A DNA stretch of 64,000 nt from Bacteroidales bacterium (lineage in GTDB: Bacteria > Bacteroidota > Bacteroidia > Bacteroidales > F082), in contig JANQGJ010000054.1 in assembly GCA_028277395.1 (NCBI GenBank), positions 34,997 through 98,996 on the forward strand. Reading direction: 5' to 3'. A model generated the notes under the pieces. That model did not search any database and was not told the origin of the DNA. It worked only from the letters and a program-made list of their open reading frames with translations. Shown piece after piece: positions 39,840 to 48,850 of the stretch; the stretch's first letter is position 1; each line of letters begins with the position of its first letter. A program made the translations under genes and the position numbers.

Positions 39840-41164
39840 ACTTTCTTCCTCCTCTTTACTTTTCGTTTTAGGGAAAATGATCTGAACCAAGGTTTAAGGT
39901 GAAGCATTATTGGAGGCAGATTACCATAGATATAAACAGCACGGTTCTTTTTCAAAGTTCTGAGAGACTCGGCAGAAATGAGCGGTTCCCGTCCAGATTC
40001 TTTTTTGTTCGTTGGCAACCAATAATCATTTGGGTTTATTGGTTTGTTCCCAATCTTAGCACTTAAATTCCGGCAGGTTTCAAGGCTTAACCCTGGAAAA
40101 TAGATATGATTGAGAGTATTTTCCATAATCACATCAGCTTCGTCTTTATACAAGCTATAGAGTTGCCGAGTACTCTGAATTATTAAGCTAACGGAAACTC
40201 TTCTCTTGCGAATTGTAGAGATATAACTTGGCAGTCCAGGGACTAAGGTATTCCCAACCTCATCCAAAAGCATAAAAATAGGAAGGTCGTCTTTTGCGGG
40301 CATTTCCATGAAAGTTTCGAAAAGTTCCCGATATAGTAAAGCAAGATAAAAAGAGTAGTACTTCACCTGATGTTCCGGTACTACCACGAACAAAATAGAT
40401 GGGACTTTTCTGAATTGAGAAAAATCAACAGTACTTTTAGATGTGAGTTCTGCCAATACAGGGGAAGACAATGGGCTAAGACTGATTTTTGCAGTTGCTA
40501 CCTGTGAACTAAAGACCTTTTCAGGTTGAGACACCAATCCTTTATATTCTAACCAGTTTTCGTCTGACAGGCTATGTGACAATATTTGGTTGATGGTATC
40601 CTGATCATTATTGAACCGGTTTAAAAGCTGGTATACATAAGAGAGGTTTCTTATTTGTGGATCATTTCGAACCCCTTGGATCAAAATATTTATCAGGCTT
40701 CGCGCTCCATCTTCCCAGAACTTATCACTCCCTTTCGAATCAGGATAAGCACTGGTAATAATCGATTCGGAGATCATTTTTATATCCTCAGGACTTTTAA
40801 TTCCTTTTTCAAGTGGATTCCATTTTTCACTAATAGATAGATCTGTTACGTTAAGGACTTTTACATCAAACCTACTAGAAAGATAATCCCCACATAGGTT
40901 GAAAATTTCCTGGCTCGGATCAAGCACAATTGCACTTGAGTTTCTTAATCGAAGTACATTTGGAATAATGTAAGATGTAGTCTTACCGGCTCCAGATGGA
41001 GCCAGTACCAATGTATGTTGCAATGATCTTGCAAGTGATATTTTTTTACCACTCCCATCCAATGATAACCCGTTATTAAAACGGTTCATAATACTCATCT
41101 TCTCAATTCCGGTGAGAAACTTCGAGGATTTGTTAATATGAGAATGCGAAAACAAACTATTCAT
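39836..41164 (-). CDS. VirD4/TraG-type conjugative coupling ATPase
   Basis: The coupling protein hands relaxase-bound DNA to a mating channel. The 442-residue protein has Walker A APSGAGKTTS (residues 55-64), Walker B LPIFMLLDEVGN near residue 290, the PSQEIFNLCGDYL block and the late QSTRQLYSLY motif. It is shorter than full TraG proteins and lacks an obvious N-terminal membrane domain; the small membrane protein encoded next may supply it. It follows the relaxase gene by 32 bases. Confidence 0.87.
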   Translation of the reverse strand: MNSLFSHSHINKSSKFLTGIEKMSIMNRFNNGLSLDGSGKKISLARSLQHTLVLAPSGAGKTTSYIIPNVLRLRNSSAIVLDPSQEIFNLCGDYLSSRFDVKVLNVTDLSISEKWNPLEKGIKSPEDIKMISESIITSAYPDSKGSDKFWEDGARSLINILIQGVRNDPQIRNLSYVYQLLNRFNNDQDTINQILSHSLSDENWLEYKGLVSQPEKVFSSQVATAKISLSPLSSPVLAELTSKSTVDFSQFRKVPSILFVVVPEHQVKYYSFYLALLYRELFETFMEMPAKDDLPIFMLLDEVGNTLVPGLPSYISTIRKRRVSVSLIIQSTRQLYSLYKDEADVIMENTLNHIYFPGLSLETCRNLSAKIGNKPINPNDYWLPTNKKESGREPLISAESLRTLKKNRAVYIYGNLPPIMLHLKPWFRSFSLKRKVKRRKKV

Positions 41165-41196
41165 GTGAAATTGTATTTGAAATTAATTACAGGTAA

Positions 41197-42087
41197 TTAC
41201 CTTTCAAGATCATTTAACTGGTGAGATTTCTGTGTTTTCTCCAACTCTTTCAGTTCATCCATTCTTTCCAGTACTTTAAGATTCTCTGGAAATAGCTGGA
41301 TACCAAGGGTTGAAAACCTGTATTTTTTTCCATCTTTAATTACCCCTGATAGCTTATTGTTCCTTGAATACGTACTATATCCATCTTTACTATTGATTTT
41401 CTCGGTGAAATCAGCGATTGAGTTACTATTGTCCAGAATATTCTGAACAGTATCTGCAACCTGTTTTTTCTTAGACTGTTTTCCAAAATCCTTTTTCTTG
41501 GCAATATGTACATTCCCTCTTTGCAGTTGGTATTTCTTAGGGATAAGCTTTTGAATTTCTTTCTCATCTAAATAAACAACACTGTGATGTAATTCGGGGT
41601 AAAGCTTTAACATTTCGATCTCAATCTCCTTTCTTATCCGGTAATACATTGCATTATCCATTCTTAAATCCGAAGATTTATCACTTCCAACGTGATTACT
41701 GGAAAAAAGCAAATGCAGGTGAATGTGTTTTAATTCCTCAATATGTGGAACACACAGAGCTATTGAAGCACCTTCAGGATCACGAAGTTTTATATATTTC
41801 GAAGCTAAGGTTTTCAGTTTTTGGGGAGTTACAAAAGGTGTACTTTCCATGCTAAATGCCAGTACTTCATGGTACTTAAATATTTTCTTGCGAGAAAGAC
41901 CCGATCTTTGTTGTAAATACCCTGCATTCTCTTCAAATTCCTGGATAATAGATTTTGCACCAGTACCTTTGCTTAGGTTCTGATACAAAGACCAATTTAA
42001 GTCAGGGTTCTTTGGCATGCCCTTATAAAAATAGTCGATGATATAGCTAAATGACGGATTTTGGTGACGCATACTTTTTACAATCAT
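41197..42087 (-). CDS. Mobilization relaxase
   Basis: A 296-residue relaxase with the metal-binding histidine triad region KHIHLHLLFSSN (residues 120-131), the form H-x-H-L-H seen in MobP/MobV-type nucleases, and an N-terminal MIVKSMRHQNPSFSYIIDYF with possible catalytic Tyr residues. It nicks the transfer origin. Its start overlaps the end of the upstream MobC-like gene by 4 bases. Confidence 0.8.
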   Translation of the reverse strand: MIVKSMRHQNPSFSYIIDYFYKGMPKNPDLNWSLYQNLSKGTGAKSIIQEFEENAGYLQQRSGLSRKKIFKYHEVLAFSMESTPFVTPQKLKTLASKYIKLRDPEGASIALCVPHIEELKHIHLHLLFSSNHVGSDKSSDLRMDNAMYYRIRKEIEIEMLKLYPELHHSVVYLDEKEIQKLIPKKYQLQRGNVHIAKKKDFGKQSKKKQVADTVQNILDNSNSIADFTEKINSKDGYSTYSRNNKLSGVIKDGKKYRFSTLGIQLFPENLKVLERMDELKELEKTQKSHQLNDLER

Positions 42088-42674
42088 TTTTTATAGGAAT
42101 TAAGAATTAATTGGATTTTATCAATGTATTTTGGCTCTATTGATATTATGTTTAATACAATGTCTTCAATCGTGATTGGTTCTTTAAATATTTGTCGTAT
42201 CTCTTTTTCTAAATCATGAAAATTATCCTGAACTGCACTTATTTGGTTCAGGTCAACTGCCTTTTTCGAATTTACCAGAAACGCTATTTGATTTAATAAA
42301 GTGCCATACTTTTTGAAAGCAACAAGTATTGATTTTACCTGCTCTTTATCAGGAACAACATACCCATTTGAAAGATATTTTATGGCTGATTCCCTAACGA
42401 AAGTTGAAAACCCAAGCTTGTGATTCTCGCTTGCTTGTTTGATAAGCTCATATTCTTCATGGGTAAATATTACGACCCTGTGAATCCGTTTCTTCTGGTA
42501 TTTCTTTTTGTACTCTTTCCTGTATTCTGTCCGGTATATTCTTCTTATCTCATCAATTCTGTCTGCTGGTTCTTCAAGAATATGCAACAACCCATTTTTA
42601 TTCAAATATTGATAGAAGTTCATGAGTTTAATAGGATTAACGTTCAGGTTCAAAATCTTCGGAAATATCTTCAT
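42084..42674 (-). CDS. MobC-like relaxosome accessory protein
   Basis: A basic, helix-rich N-terminal region (RTEYRKEYKKKYQKKR) leads into a ribbon-helix-helix-like segment (RVVIFTHEEYELIKQASEN then FSTFVRESAIKYLSNG), as in MobC/relaxosome proteins that bind the transfer origin. It is directly coupled to the relaxase gene. ATG at 42,674 or 42,623 could be the start; the frame is open to a TTG at 42,710. Confidence 0.72.
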   Translation of the reverse strand: MKIFPKILNLNVNPIKLMNFYQYLNKNGLLHILEEPADRIDEIRRIYRTEYRKEYKKKYQKKRIHRVVIFTHEEYELIKQASENHKLGFSTFVRESAIKYLSNGYVVPDKEQVKSILVAFKKYGTLLNQIAFLVNSKKAVDLNQISAVQDNFHDLEKEIRQIFKEPITIEDIVLNIISIEPKYIDKIQLILNSYKK

Positions 42675-43023
42675 TTCGATCCATTTCACGAAGTTCCTTT
42701 TGTCTTTCAATACTTTTTTGCAATTCAGGACAAACCAGTGAAATTGGTTTTTCCGTAAAATGCAAATCCCTTTCTATCATTGGAATACCGAATTTAGGAT
42801 GTTTAACATTGCCTAATTCCTTAATAGAAAGATATCCCCATTCATTTTCAAATAATTGAACATATCCAAAACAGGTTTCTGATACCGGATCATACTCCGT
42901 AGCAAGCCACATTCCATTCCCAAATGCATTAAAATAACGGGCAATAACTATAGGATCAATTTTATCATCTTGCCTACCGACCTCTGCGAACCTGTTTTTT
43001 AGTTCTTCTGTTATGATTTTCAT
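42637..43023 (-). CDS. DUF2958 protein
   Basis: The 128-residue protein matches DUF2958: MKIITEELKNRFAEVGRQ at the start, then WLATEYDPVSETCFGYVQLF, and GIPMIERDLHFTEKPIS at the end. This family is frequent on conjugative and mobilizable elements and has no assigned function. It lies within the minus-strand mob operon. Confidence 0.82.
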   Translation of the reverse strand: MKIITEELKNRFAEVGRQDDKIDPIVIARYFNAFGNGMWLATEYDPVSETCFGYVQLFENEWGYLSIKELGNVKHPKFGIPMIERDLHFTEKPISLVCPELQKSIERQKELREMDRNEDISEDFEPER

Positions 43024-43095
43024 GGTGATAATGAGTTAGAATTTTAAAATAGGAAGCGTGTTATACAACACATCAACCATCTGCCGAAATAATAA

Positions 43096-43383
43096 TTAGC
43101 GTTCTTTATCCTGACCTCTATTTTGGTTCATCGACAAGGAAGATAGCTCCTGTAATCGTTCTGCTTGTCTTTGCTTCTCATTTCTCCATAAGCCTTGCCG
43201 GTATCCATCACGAATACCGGCAATGTAGCTTTTTAGATAACTTGGTGAAAGAATGGCTTTAAAAGGATTCACTGATTTAAATGTTATCTGTTTAGCCTTT
43301 AAAGCAAGGTTTATCCCAAGAGTGTATCCATCACCATAATCTTTGGGATTAGACATGAAGGAAGAACTTTTAATCCTGTTCAC
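43096..43383 (-). CDS. Small mob-operon protein, paralogue B
   Basis: A 95-residue protein starting at GTG. It shares a layout with the gene just upstream: YxxGYxLGxxL near residue 16, IAGIRDGY in the middle, a RLQEL segment, and a Gln/Arg-rich tail ending DKER. The start overlaps the upstream stop by 4 bases (GTGA). Function unknown. Confidence 0.6.
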   Translation of the reverse strand: MNRIKSSSFMSNPKDYGDGYTLGINLALKAKQITFKSVNPFKAILSPSYLKSYIAGIRDGYRQGLWRNEKQRQAERLQELSSLSMNQNRGQDKER

Positions 43384-43667
43384 CTTTCTAAGTCTTTATC
43401 TTGTTCTTTTTCAGCCTCTTTATTTTTATCGAAGATCAAATCCAGTTCATTCAATCGTTGAACTTTATCAGGAGCCATCGACCGTGCTTTTTCAAAGCCA
43501 TTGGCTAGTCCGATAGCCCATTGATCATCCTTGTTAAGTTCAGAAATACTTTGCAAAATGTCTTTAACAATTTTGCTGTTATGGTATTTAAACAACTTTG
43601 CTCCAAGGTTAAACCCTGAACAATATTGTACCTGGTCTAGTTTTTCATTGATTTCATTGTCTTTCAT
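43380..43667 (-). CDS. Small mob-operon protein, paralogue A
   Basis: A 95-residue protein with YCSGFNLGAKL, AIGLANGFEKA, QRLNEL and a tail ending DLER, aligning with the next gene downstream. The pair probably arose by tandem duplication. Its start overlaps the upstream stop by one base (TAATG). Function unknown. Confidence 0.6.
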   Translation of the reverse strand: MKDNEINEKLDQVQYCSGFNLGAKLFKYHNSKIVKDILQSISELNKDDQWAIGLANGFEKARSMAPDKVQRLNELDLIFDKNKEAEKEQDKDLER

Positions 43668-43960
43668 TAGAACGTACTTTTTTTATGAGTTTCTAAATAT
43701 TCCATAATACTCTCCCTATCATATAAAATATGTTTTCGAGATGGCTGAGTGTAGGCAATACTGCCTTCGGTTCTTAATTTCCATAGATGGCTTTTGGATT
43801 TAATCCCCATAAGGGACATTGCTTCTGATTCCAAAATCCACTTGTTCGGTTCATCAAAAGATTGTTGGTGAGCAATCTCTTCTAAAAATGCTCTTAAGTG
43901 GTCTTTATTAATAAAATAAAATTGACCATTCATGAATTGATTTCCAATGTGATCATCCAT
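43667..43960 (-). CDS. Excisionase-like helix-turn-helix protein
   Basis: The 97-residue protein has an N-terminal helical part and a C-terminal winged-helix segment: WILESEAMSLMGIKSKSHLWKLRTEG followed by a wing PSRKHILYDRESIMEYLE, the HTH_17/Xis pattern. Such proteins direct excision or regulate element genes in Bacteroidota. It starts 17 bases after the vWA gene and is coupled to the small paralogues. Confidence 0.75.
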   Translation of the reverse strand: MDDHIGNQFMNGQFYFINKDHLRAFLEEIAHQQSFDEPNKWILESEAMSLMGIKSKSHLWKLRTEGSIAYTQPSRKHILYDRESIMEYLETHKKSTF

Positions 43961-43977
43961 ATTTAAATAATTGAAGT

Positions 43978-44793
43978 TTATAAATAATTGATTCGTTGCA
44001 CACCAAATTGCCTGAAAATGTAATCCCAATAAGCAGGAATCACAGCAAAAGCTTTGTTTGTGTCCATTTCTTTTGCTGGGAAAATCACAGTAATTTCCTC
44101 AATCAAAGACAGGCAGTTCTTTTTCAGATAAAATTGTTTTGAAATTCGCGAGAAGTCCGTTTTAGCTAATCGCTCTGCTTCAGAGTATGACTGTATACCT
44201 CCTTTCGAAAATGACATATTTCTGAAAGAGGATGATTCAATCATATCGGAAAAGAAATAAACAGAATATTGGTGACTGCTGTCCTGAACAACCAAGTCTC
44301 GCATTTTCGCTATGCTCCCGACAATGTAAGTTTGACTTCTGGAAGAAGGTGTTGAAAAAGCTTTTAGTAGAACCTGATTGGTAAATTGTTTATTGTACGA
44401 GCGCAAGCGTTGGTTGAAACGTATTTTTTCCAATCTCTTATTATTTCCCCTTCCTGTGGACTTCCTTTCCGTTGGAGGTTTGTACGTAAACACATATTGA
44501 TTGGCTTTGTTATCTGTTTGCTCATAGATGAATGAAAGAATAACCTTATCTCCGTTAACGTTTATAGTATTAGAAATAATTGAAGTCAGCTGGCTTTGAT
44601 ACATCTGCAAAATCAGGGAATCTTTACTTATTGATCCACTTTTATCAATAAATACAATACTGGTTTTGTTTTTGGATTGGGTTATTCTTTCCACTCCTGA
44701 AGGAGAGGATGAACACATCACCATGCCCGCAAAAATAGCAAGCACCAGCACGCCCCAAAAACGTGGAAATCTAAAATAATTTTGTTTTCTCAT
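43978..44793 (-). CDS. Membrane-anchored vWA-like protein of the mob region
   Basis: An N-terminal helix ending in a possible lipobox (FAGMVMC, residues 21-27) precedes a von Willebrand A-like fold: IVFIDKSGSISKDSL carries the D-x-S-x-S metal site, and YSVYFFSDMIESSSF carries a later Asp-Met. The 271-residue protein sits between the membrane protein and the excisionase-like gene. vWA proteins usually bind partner proteins through a metal ion; on a mobilizable element it may contact a host mating channel, which is inference. Confidence 0.72.
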   Translation of the reverse strand: MRKQNYFRFPRFWGVLVLAIFAGMVMCSSSPSGVERITQSKNKTSIVFIDKSGSISKDSLILQMYQSQLTSIISNTINVNGDKVILSFIYEQTDNKANQYVFTYKPPTERKSTGRGNNKRLEKIRFNQRLRSYNKQFTNQVLLKAFSTPSSRSQTYIVGSIAKMRDLVVQDSSHQYSVYFFSDMIESSSFRNMSFSKGGIQSYSEAERLAKTDFSRISKQFYLKKNCLSLIEEITVIFPAKEMDTNKAFAVIPAYWDYIFRQFGVQRINYL

Positions 44794-44824
44794 AATGAAT
44801 CAGATTTATTGGTGAATAATAAGT

Positions 44825-45748
44825 TTAACCGGAGTTTGTTTTTTCATCATTTTTCTCCTCGGGACTCATCAATCGTTCATAATAGTTTTTGAGTCCATAG
44901 AAGGATATGATTTCTTTTTGCAGTGCAAAAAGAGTGTGTCGTGTCGAATCGGTATATTGAAAATTCGATCGAATCCGTGATAATTCTTTTCGTAAAAAGT
45001 CGATTCTTTTTCTCAATACAAGGGCTTGGCGGTAAAAATCCCCTAAAGCCCACAAAAAAGCTCCAGCAGGAATAGCTAGAAGCCCGAGTAGAGCGATAGC
45101 AAGAAATCCAACAATATCATCGAAAGGGCTCGGGTCTTCTAATTGGGCAAGGGCTTTATCAAGTTCCTCCGAATCTGGGTCTTCTTCTTGAAGTAAAGCA
45201 ATGTGCTCTTGTTCCTGGGTGCGGTCAATATTAATTTTGTTGAGAATGCCTCCTGTAACAGAATTTACCAGTATCAAAGCAACAAAGCAAAAGAGCAAAA
45301 CTTTAAACCACGATTTTATTTTTGTGTTGTTTTCTTTGATCCATTTCTTGATGTAGGGTAACAGTTGCGCTTGAATTAATTTGGTGAAAACAAAAGGAAA
45401 CAGAGCAATAACAACAGAAGCGAAAAACTCTAAACCCAATACGTAATAGGCGATTGAATAATAAACAAAACCTTCTGCACCGGCTGACAAAATAGCTCCT
45501 GCGTAATTCCAAACGGCTTTCATTTTTGAAGCAGATTGAAGCCTGTTCGGTGTGAGATTCATACTTTTCAGCACTGATAGTCTTGCCTCATTCTTCGCTT
45601 CCTCTGGGGTTTGGGGCAAAAATTCATATTTTTTGGTATATTGAGCGTCCGCTTTAAACAGGGAAAAATAACCTTCCCCTAGTTGCTTTAAACCTTTGTT
45701 GAGACTGATTTCATTTTGTATGCTATTTTCATCAATACGTGCTTTCAT
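44825..45748 (-). CDS. Multi-pass membrane protein of the mob region
   Basis: The 307-residue protein has about four hydrophobic segments (YYSIAYYVLGLEFFASVVIALFPFVF split here into two helices, VLLFCFVALILVNSV, and IVGFLAIALLGLLAIPAGAF) and a C-terminal coiled-coil-like tail. I do not recognise its family. Gene order with the vWA protein and tight spacing (16 bases from the upstream gene, 31 to the next) suggests one operon. Confidence 0.7.
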   Translation of the reverse strand: MKARIDENSIQNEISLNKGLKQLGEGYFSLFKADAQYTKKYEFLPQTPEEAKNEARLSVLKSMNLTPNRLQSASKMKAVWNYAGAILSAGAEGFVYYSIAYYVLGLEFFASVVIALFPFVFTKLIQAQLLPYIKKWIKENNTKIKSWFKVLLFCFVALILVNSVTGGILNKINIDRTQEQEHIALLQEEDPDSEELDKALAQLEDPSPFDDIVGFLAIALLGLLAIPAGAFLWALGDFYRQALVLRKRIDFLRKELSRIRSNFQYTDSTRHTLFALQKEIISFYGLKNYYERLMSPEEKNDEKTNSG

Positions 45749-45764
45749 AATTTCAATTTTTTGT

Positions 45765-46559
45765 TTATTCGAGTTTATCTAATGGATTTTGTGTAAGTGG
45801 GTAAGATTCACGCTTTTTTGGTTTTCCATTCAATGGAGATTTTTTGGCAACATTACTTTTTTTCACAAGAGGTAGTGGATTGATTCGTGAAACATTACGT
45901 TTAAGTCGTTTGGCTATTAAAGGAGCTAGTTCAGGGTTTTTTATTAATGCTCTGTGACTTGAATTTTTAACAATCTCCTCACCGAAAAGTTTGTTATCAG
46001 AATTCTTCAGTTCAGCGATTGTTTTTTTATCCTTATGGGTTTTTACTCTTAATTCATGTATATTCTTTTCCGATTCAAGAATAGTTAATTCAGAATTATG
46101 TCCTGAAGTGATGACTTTTTCAGCGTTTGTTTTTGCTTTTGCTAATATTGAGTCTTTATTGATCTGTTCAAGTTCATCAAGAAAAACCTGTTGATCTTCT
46201 GTGGGATTTTCGCTTGTGAGTTCAACATATTCGATTTGTACATTTACAAATTCTTTGCGTAGCCTTTGCTCTTCTTGAATGTAATTCTGCAGAACGAATT
46301 CCACCACATTGAGAACTGTGGAGGCAAACTTGACACCCCTGTAAGAATCGCCATAATCGCCAAAATCCAAATCTTTTTCTCTGAAATGTGGCTTCAATCC
46401 AGATAGTGAAAGAAGTCTTTTGTAGATGTTCAAGATATCAATCGTTTTATTTCTAGTAATATCTAACTCGCATATATATCTTTTATATTCCCACGGGATA
46501 TTTTGATCTGGCACACGTGGGGTCATCCCTTTTCGATTGAAAATATTTTTTATACCCAT
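45765..46559 (-). CDS. Hypothetical coiled-coil protein of the mob region
   Basis: A 264-residue soluble protein with long charged helices in the middle (about residues 95-200) and a basic Pro/Lys-rich tail (KKSPLNGKPKKRESYP). No known motif. The ATG at 46,559 (MGIKNIFNRKG) is preferred to one 27 bases upstream. It is the first gene of the compact minus-strand operon that runs to 39.6 kb. Confidence 0.65.
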   Translation of the reverse strand: MGIKNIFNRKGMTPRVPDQNIPWEYKRYICELDITRNKTIDILNIYKRLLSLSGLKPHFREKDLDFGDYGDSYRGVKFASTVLNVVEFVLQNYIQEEQRLRKEFVNVQIEYVELTSENPTEDQQVFLDELEQINKDSILAKAKTNAEKVITSGHNSELTILESEKNIHELRVKTHKDKKTIAELKNSDNKLFGEEIVKNSSHRALIKNPELAPLIAKRLKRNVSRINPLPLVKKSNVAKKSPLNGKPKKRESYPLTQNPLDKLE

Positions 46560-46610
46560 AGTTATGAAGATTAAGTGTCTGTACAATTATTTATAAGCCT
46601 TTATCTTGAA

Positions 46611-46660
46611 ATTCCTCAAAACCACTACTTGTTGTAGGTAGCAGAAAGCCAAATGAGGAT
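46611..46660 (+). promoter_or_regulatory. Inverted-repeat region, possible transfer origin or operator
   Basis: ATTCCTCA (46,611-46,618) pairs with TGAGGAT (46,654-46,660), and an inner CTAC/GTAG stem (46,625-46,637) lies between. It sits upstream of the mob operon, a usual place for a transfer origin, but no known nick motif is visible. Confidence 0.25.
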
Positions 46661-46766
46661 TTTGCAATTCTAGAAATATTGAGTTAATCAAAGACTAATA
46701 ATCACCAGACTCTAACCTGACATGATCGAGAAAAATACATGACATCCAGAAACAGGAGGGGAAAAA

Positions 46767-48662
46767 CTAAAGAGAATCCAAGTATCCACGTAAGTCGGTT
46801 TGAGTACCTAGCCGCATGATGTTTTTTAGACGATTAATATATTTCTGAGTACTGGTATCCTGCACATTTCGGATTTTAGATATTTCCATATTTGTGTAAC
46901 CTGCTTTTAACAATGCACAAAAACGGAGATTATCGCTGGTTAATGATGGGTGATTCTGTTTTAGGTTCTTAAAAAACGACTCATGAACTTCCACAAAAGC
47001 GGAATCAAATTCTTCCCATCTTTCCTCATTGGATTCATTAAGCTTTGTGATCATTCGTGTGATTAAAAGCCTGTTTTCCGGCAGAAAGTTGGATAAATTG
47101 CTATTCAAAAAATCAATAACCTCCTTATTCACACCTATCTTATAAGATAGCTTTGTTGTTTCAGATAACAGCTTTTTTTTACTTTTCATCAATTGAGCAT
47201 AAAGAAGCGATCTTCGTTGACTGGATAAGTCAGCCTTTCGTTTTTTAACCTGATAAAAAATAATCAGCAAAAGAATCACAGATAGGAAAAGTGTAAGAAT
47301 AAGTATCCAAAAAAACTGTCTTGAGCGATGTGATTCTTCAAGGATGAGAATATTTTGCTGTAAGTGAGCATTTTGTAATACTGCCTGCTCGTGGTTATAA
47401 CGCATTGCTGTAAGTTCTGCCTCTTTCTTTTGATTTTGATTATACACTTTAAAATACAATTCATAATACTTTTTTTGTGCACTCAATGCACCTTCAAAAT
47501 CCCCTTGTAGTTTGAAATAATCAAGCATTGCTTTGTACCCCTGAATTTCAAAATCAATGACCTTGGTTCTATTGGCAACATCAATCCCTTTGCTTATCAA
47601 CTCTTCAGCTTCCGGCATGTCGCCATTTTTAATGGCAAGATAACCAAGATTAATCAAGGCGTCAGCAATCCCAGATGAATCACCAATACCTGTGCTATGG
47701 TGGAGAGAATTTTCAAAATAAATCTGGGAAGAATCCATGCTCCCAATTTTCTGATATTCCAACCCGATATTGTTCAGCAAAGCTGAGTAATTCCGATTCA
47801 TTAAACCACCATTTTCCATTGTTTGTTTCGCCAAGGTTGAATGGTAAAGAGACTTTAGAGCTTCCTTTTGATCGGAATAAAGAGAACCTAAATTAATATA
47901 GATTAATGCCACACCAATGGTATCCTGTATTCTTTCAGAGATTAATAATGCCTCATCGTAACAATTTATAGCAGATTCCCATTCTTGAAGATTTCTATAA
48001 ACAATTCCGATATTTGTAAGACAAATGGAGATCATAAGAGAATCTCCACACAATCGTGCATTTTTAAGAGATTCATGGTATATTTCAATAGCTCTGGGCA
48101 AAACCCCCAATCGCTTATAACAGGTTGCAATATTGTTTTTAATTCTGGGGAAAATACAAATCGTATCACTTTCATCCACAAGTTCGGTAGCCTTTGCATA
48201 CATACGGATCGAAGAATCATATCGATCAATATTAATGTAAACTTTCCCCATTCCTTTATAAAACAGGTAAGGTGTATCAAAATTGTTACCATCTTCAATC
48301 AATTGAATTGCTTTTTTAAAAATGCGAGAGGCAGAATCATACTCTGATTTATTCAGGTAAATCTTGCCAAGTAATGCGAGTGATTTTTCAATGCCAGAAA
48401 GGTAGCCAATAGATTCAGATTGTTGTAAGGCTTTTTTTCCATATTCAAGTATGGTGTCGGGGGAACTGTATGAATATTTAGCGAAAAGAGAATCCCCGAT
48501 AGCTATAAAATGGTCTGCCAATTTTTTGTTTTGCAAAATCTCTTGTTCATGTACCTTCGAACATCGTAAAAATAGGAACAATATGCAACTGCAAAAAATT
48601 GCATATCGAAAGAAAGGGATTTCAAGATTAGGAAAAAATAATGATTTGTTTTGTTGAGGCAT
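46767..48662 (-). CDS. TPR-membrane-HTH regulator
   Basis: The 631-residue protein begins with a signal or anchor helix, has about eight tetratricopeptide repeats (ALALLGKIYLNKSEYDSASRIF-like units over residues 60-400), a membrane helix near 447-470 (WILILTLFLSVILLLIIFY), and a C-terminal LuxR-like helix-turn-helix (LTSDNLRFCALLKAGYTNMEI, then RLGTQTDLRGYLDSL). This is the one-piece Bacteroidota regulator type that signals from periplasm to DNA. It lies upstream of the mob operon on the same strand and might control it, which is inference. Confidence 0.82.
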   Translation of the reverse strand: MPQQNKSLFFPNLEIPFFRYAIFCSCILFLFLRCSKVHEQEILQNKKLADHFIAIGDSLFAKYSYSSPDTILEYGKKALQQSESIGYLSGIEKSLALLGKIYLNKSEYDSASRIFKKAIQLIEDGNNFDTPYLFYKGMGKVYINIDRYDSSIRMYAKATELVDESDTICIFPRIKNNIATCYKRLGVLPRAIEIYHESLKNARLCGDSLMISICLTNIGIVYRNLQEWESAINCYDEALLISERIQDTIGVALIYINLGSLYSDQKEALKSLYHSTLAKQTMENGGLMNRNYSALLNNIGLEYQKIGSMDSSQIYFENSLHHSTGIGDSSGIADALINLGYLAIKNGDMPEAEELISKGIDVANRTKVIDFEIQGYKAMLDYFKLQGDFEGALSAQKKYYELYFKVYNQNQKKEAELTAMRYNHEQAVLQNAHLQQNILILEESHRSRQFFWILILTLFLSVILLLIIFYQVKKRKADLSSQRRSLLYAQLMKSKKKLLSETTKLSYKIGVNKEVIDFLNSNLSNFLPENRLLITRMITKLNESNEERWEEFDSAFVEVHESFFKNLKQNHPSLTSDNLRFCALLKAGYTNMEISKIRNVQDTSTQKYINRLKNIMRLGTQTDLRGYLDSL

Positions 48663-48850
48663 GCTTGCTAGGATTTCAAATTTCTCATGTGCAAATTAAA
48701 TGAATTCTTTAAAAATAAGTGCTCACACAAATACATTGGAATCAATGCTGAAAATAACTACTAAAAATGTATATTTGTAACTTCATTAAAGAAAATGTCT
48801 ATAGAAAAAAGAATTAACAACATATAAAGAATAGCGTTGCTATCATTTCT

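Noticed and set aside
43978..45748. Type IV secretion channel genes (VirB6/VirB8-like)
   Set aside because: Neither protein shows VirB4 ATPase, lytic transglycosylase or VirB8 signatures; the vWA motif points elsewhere.
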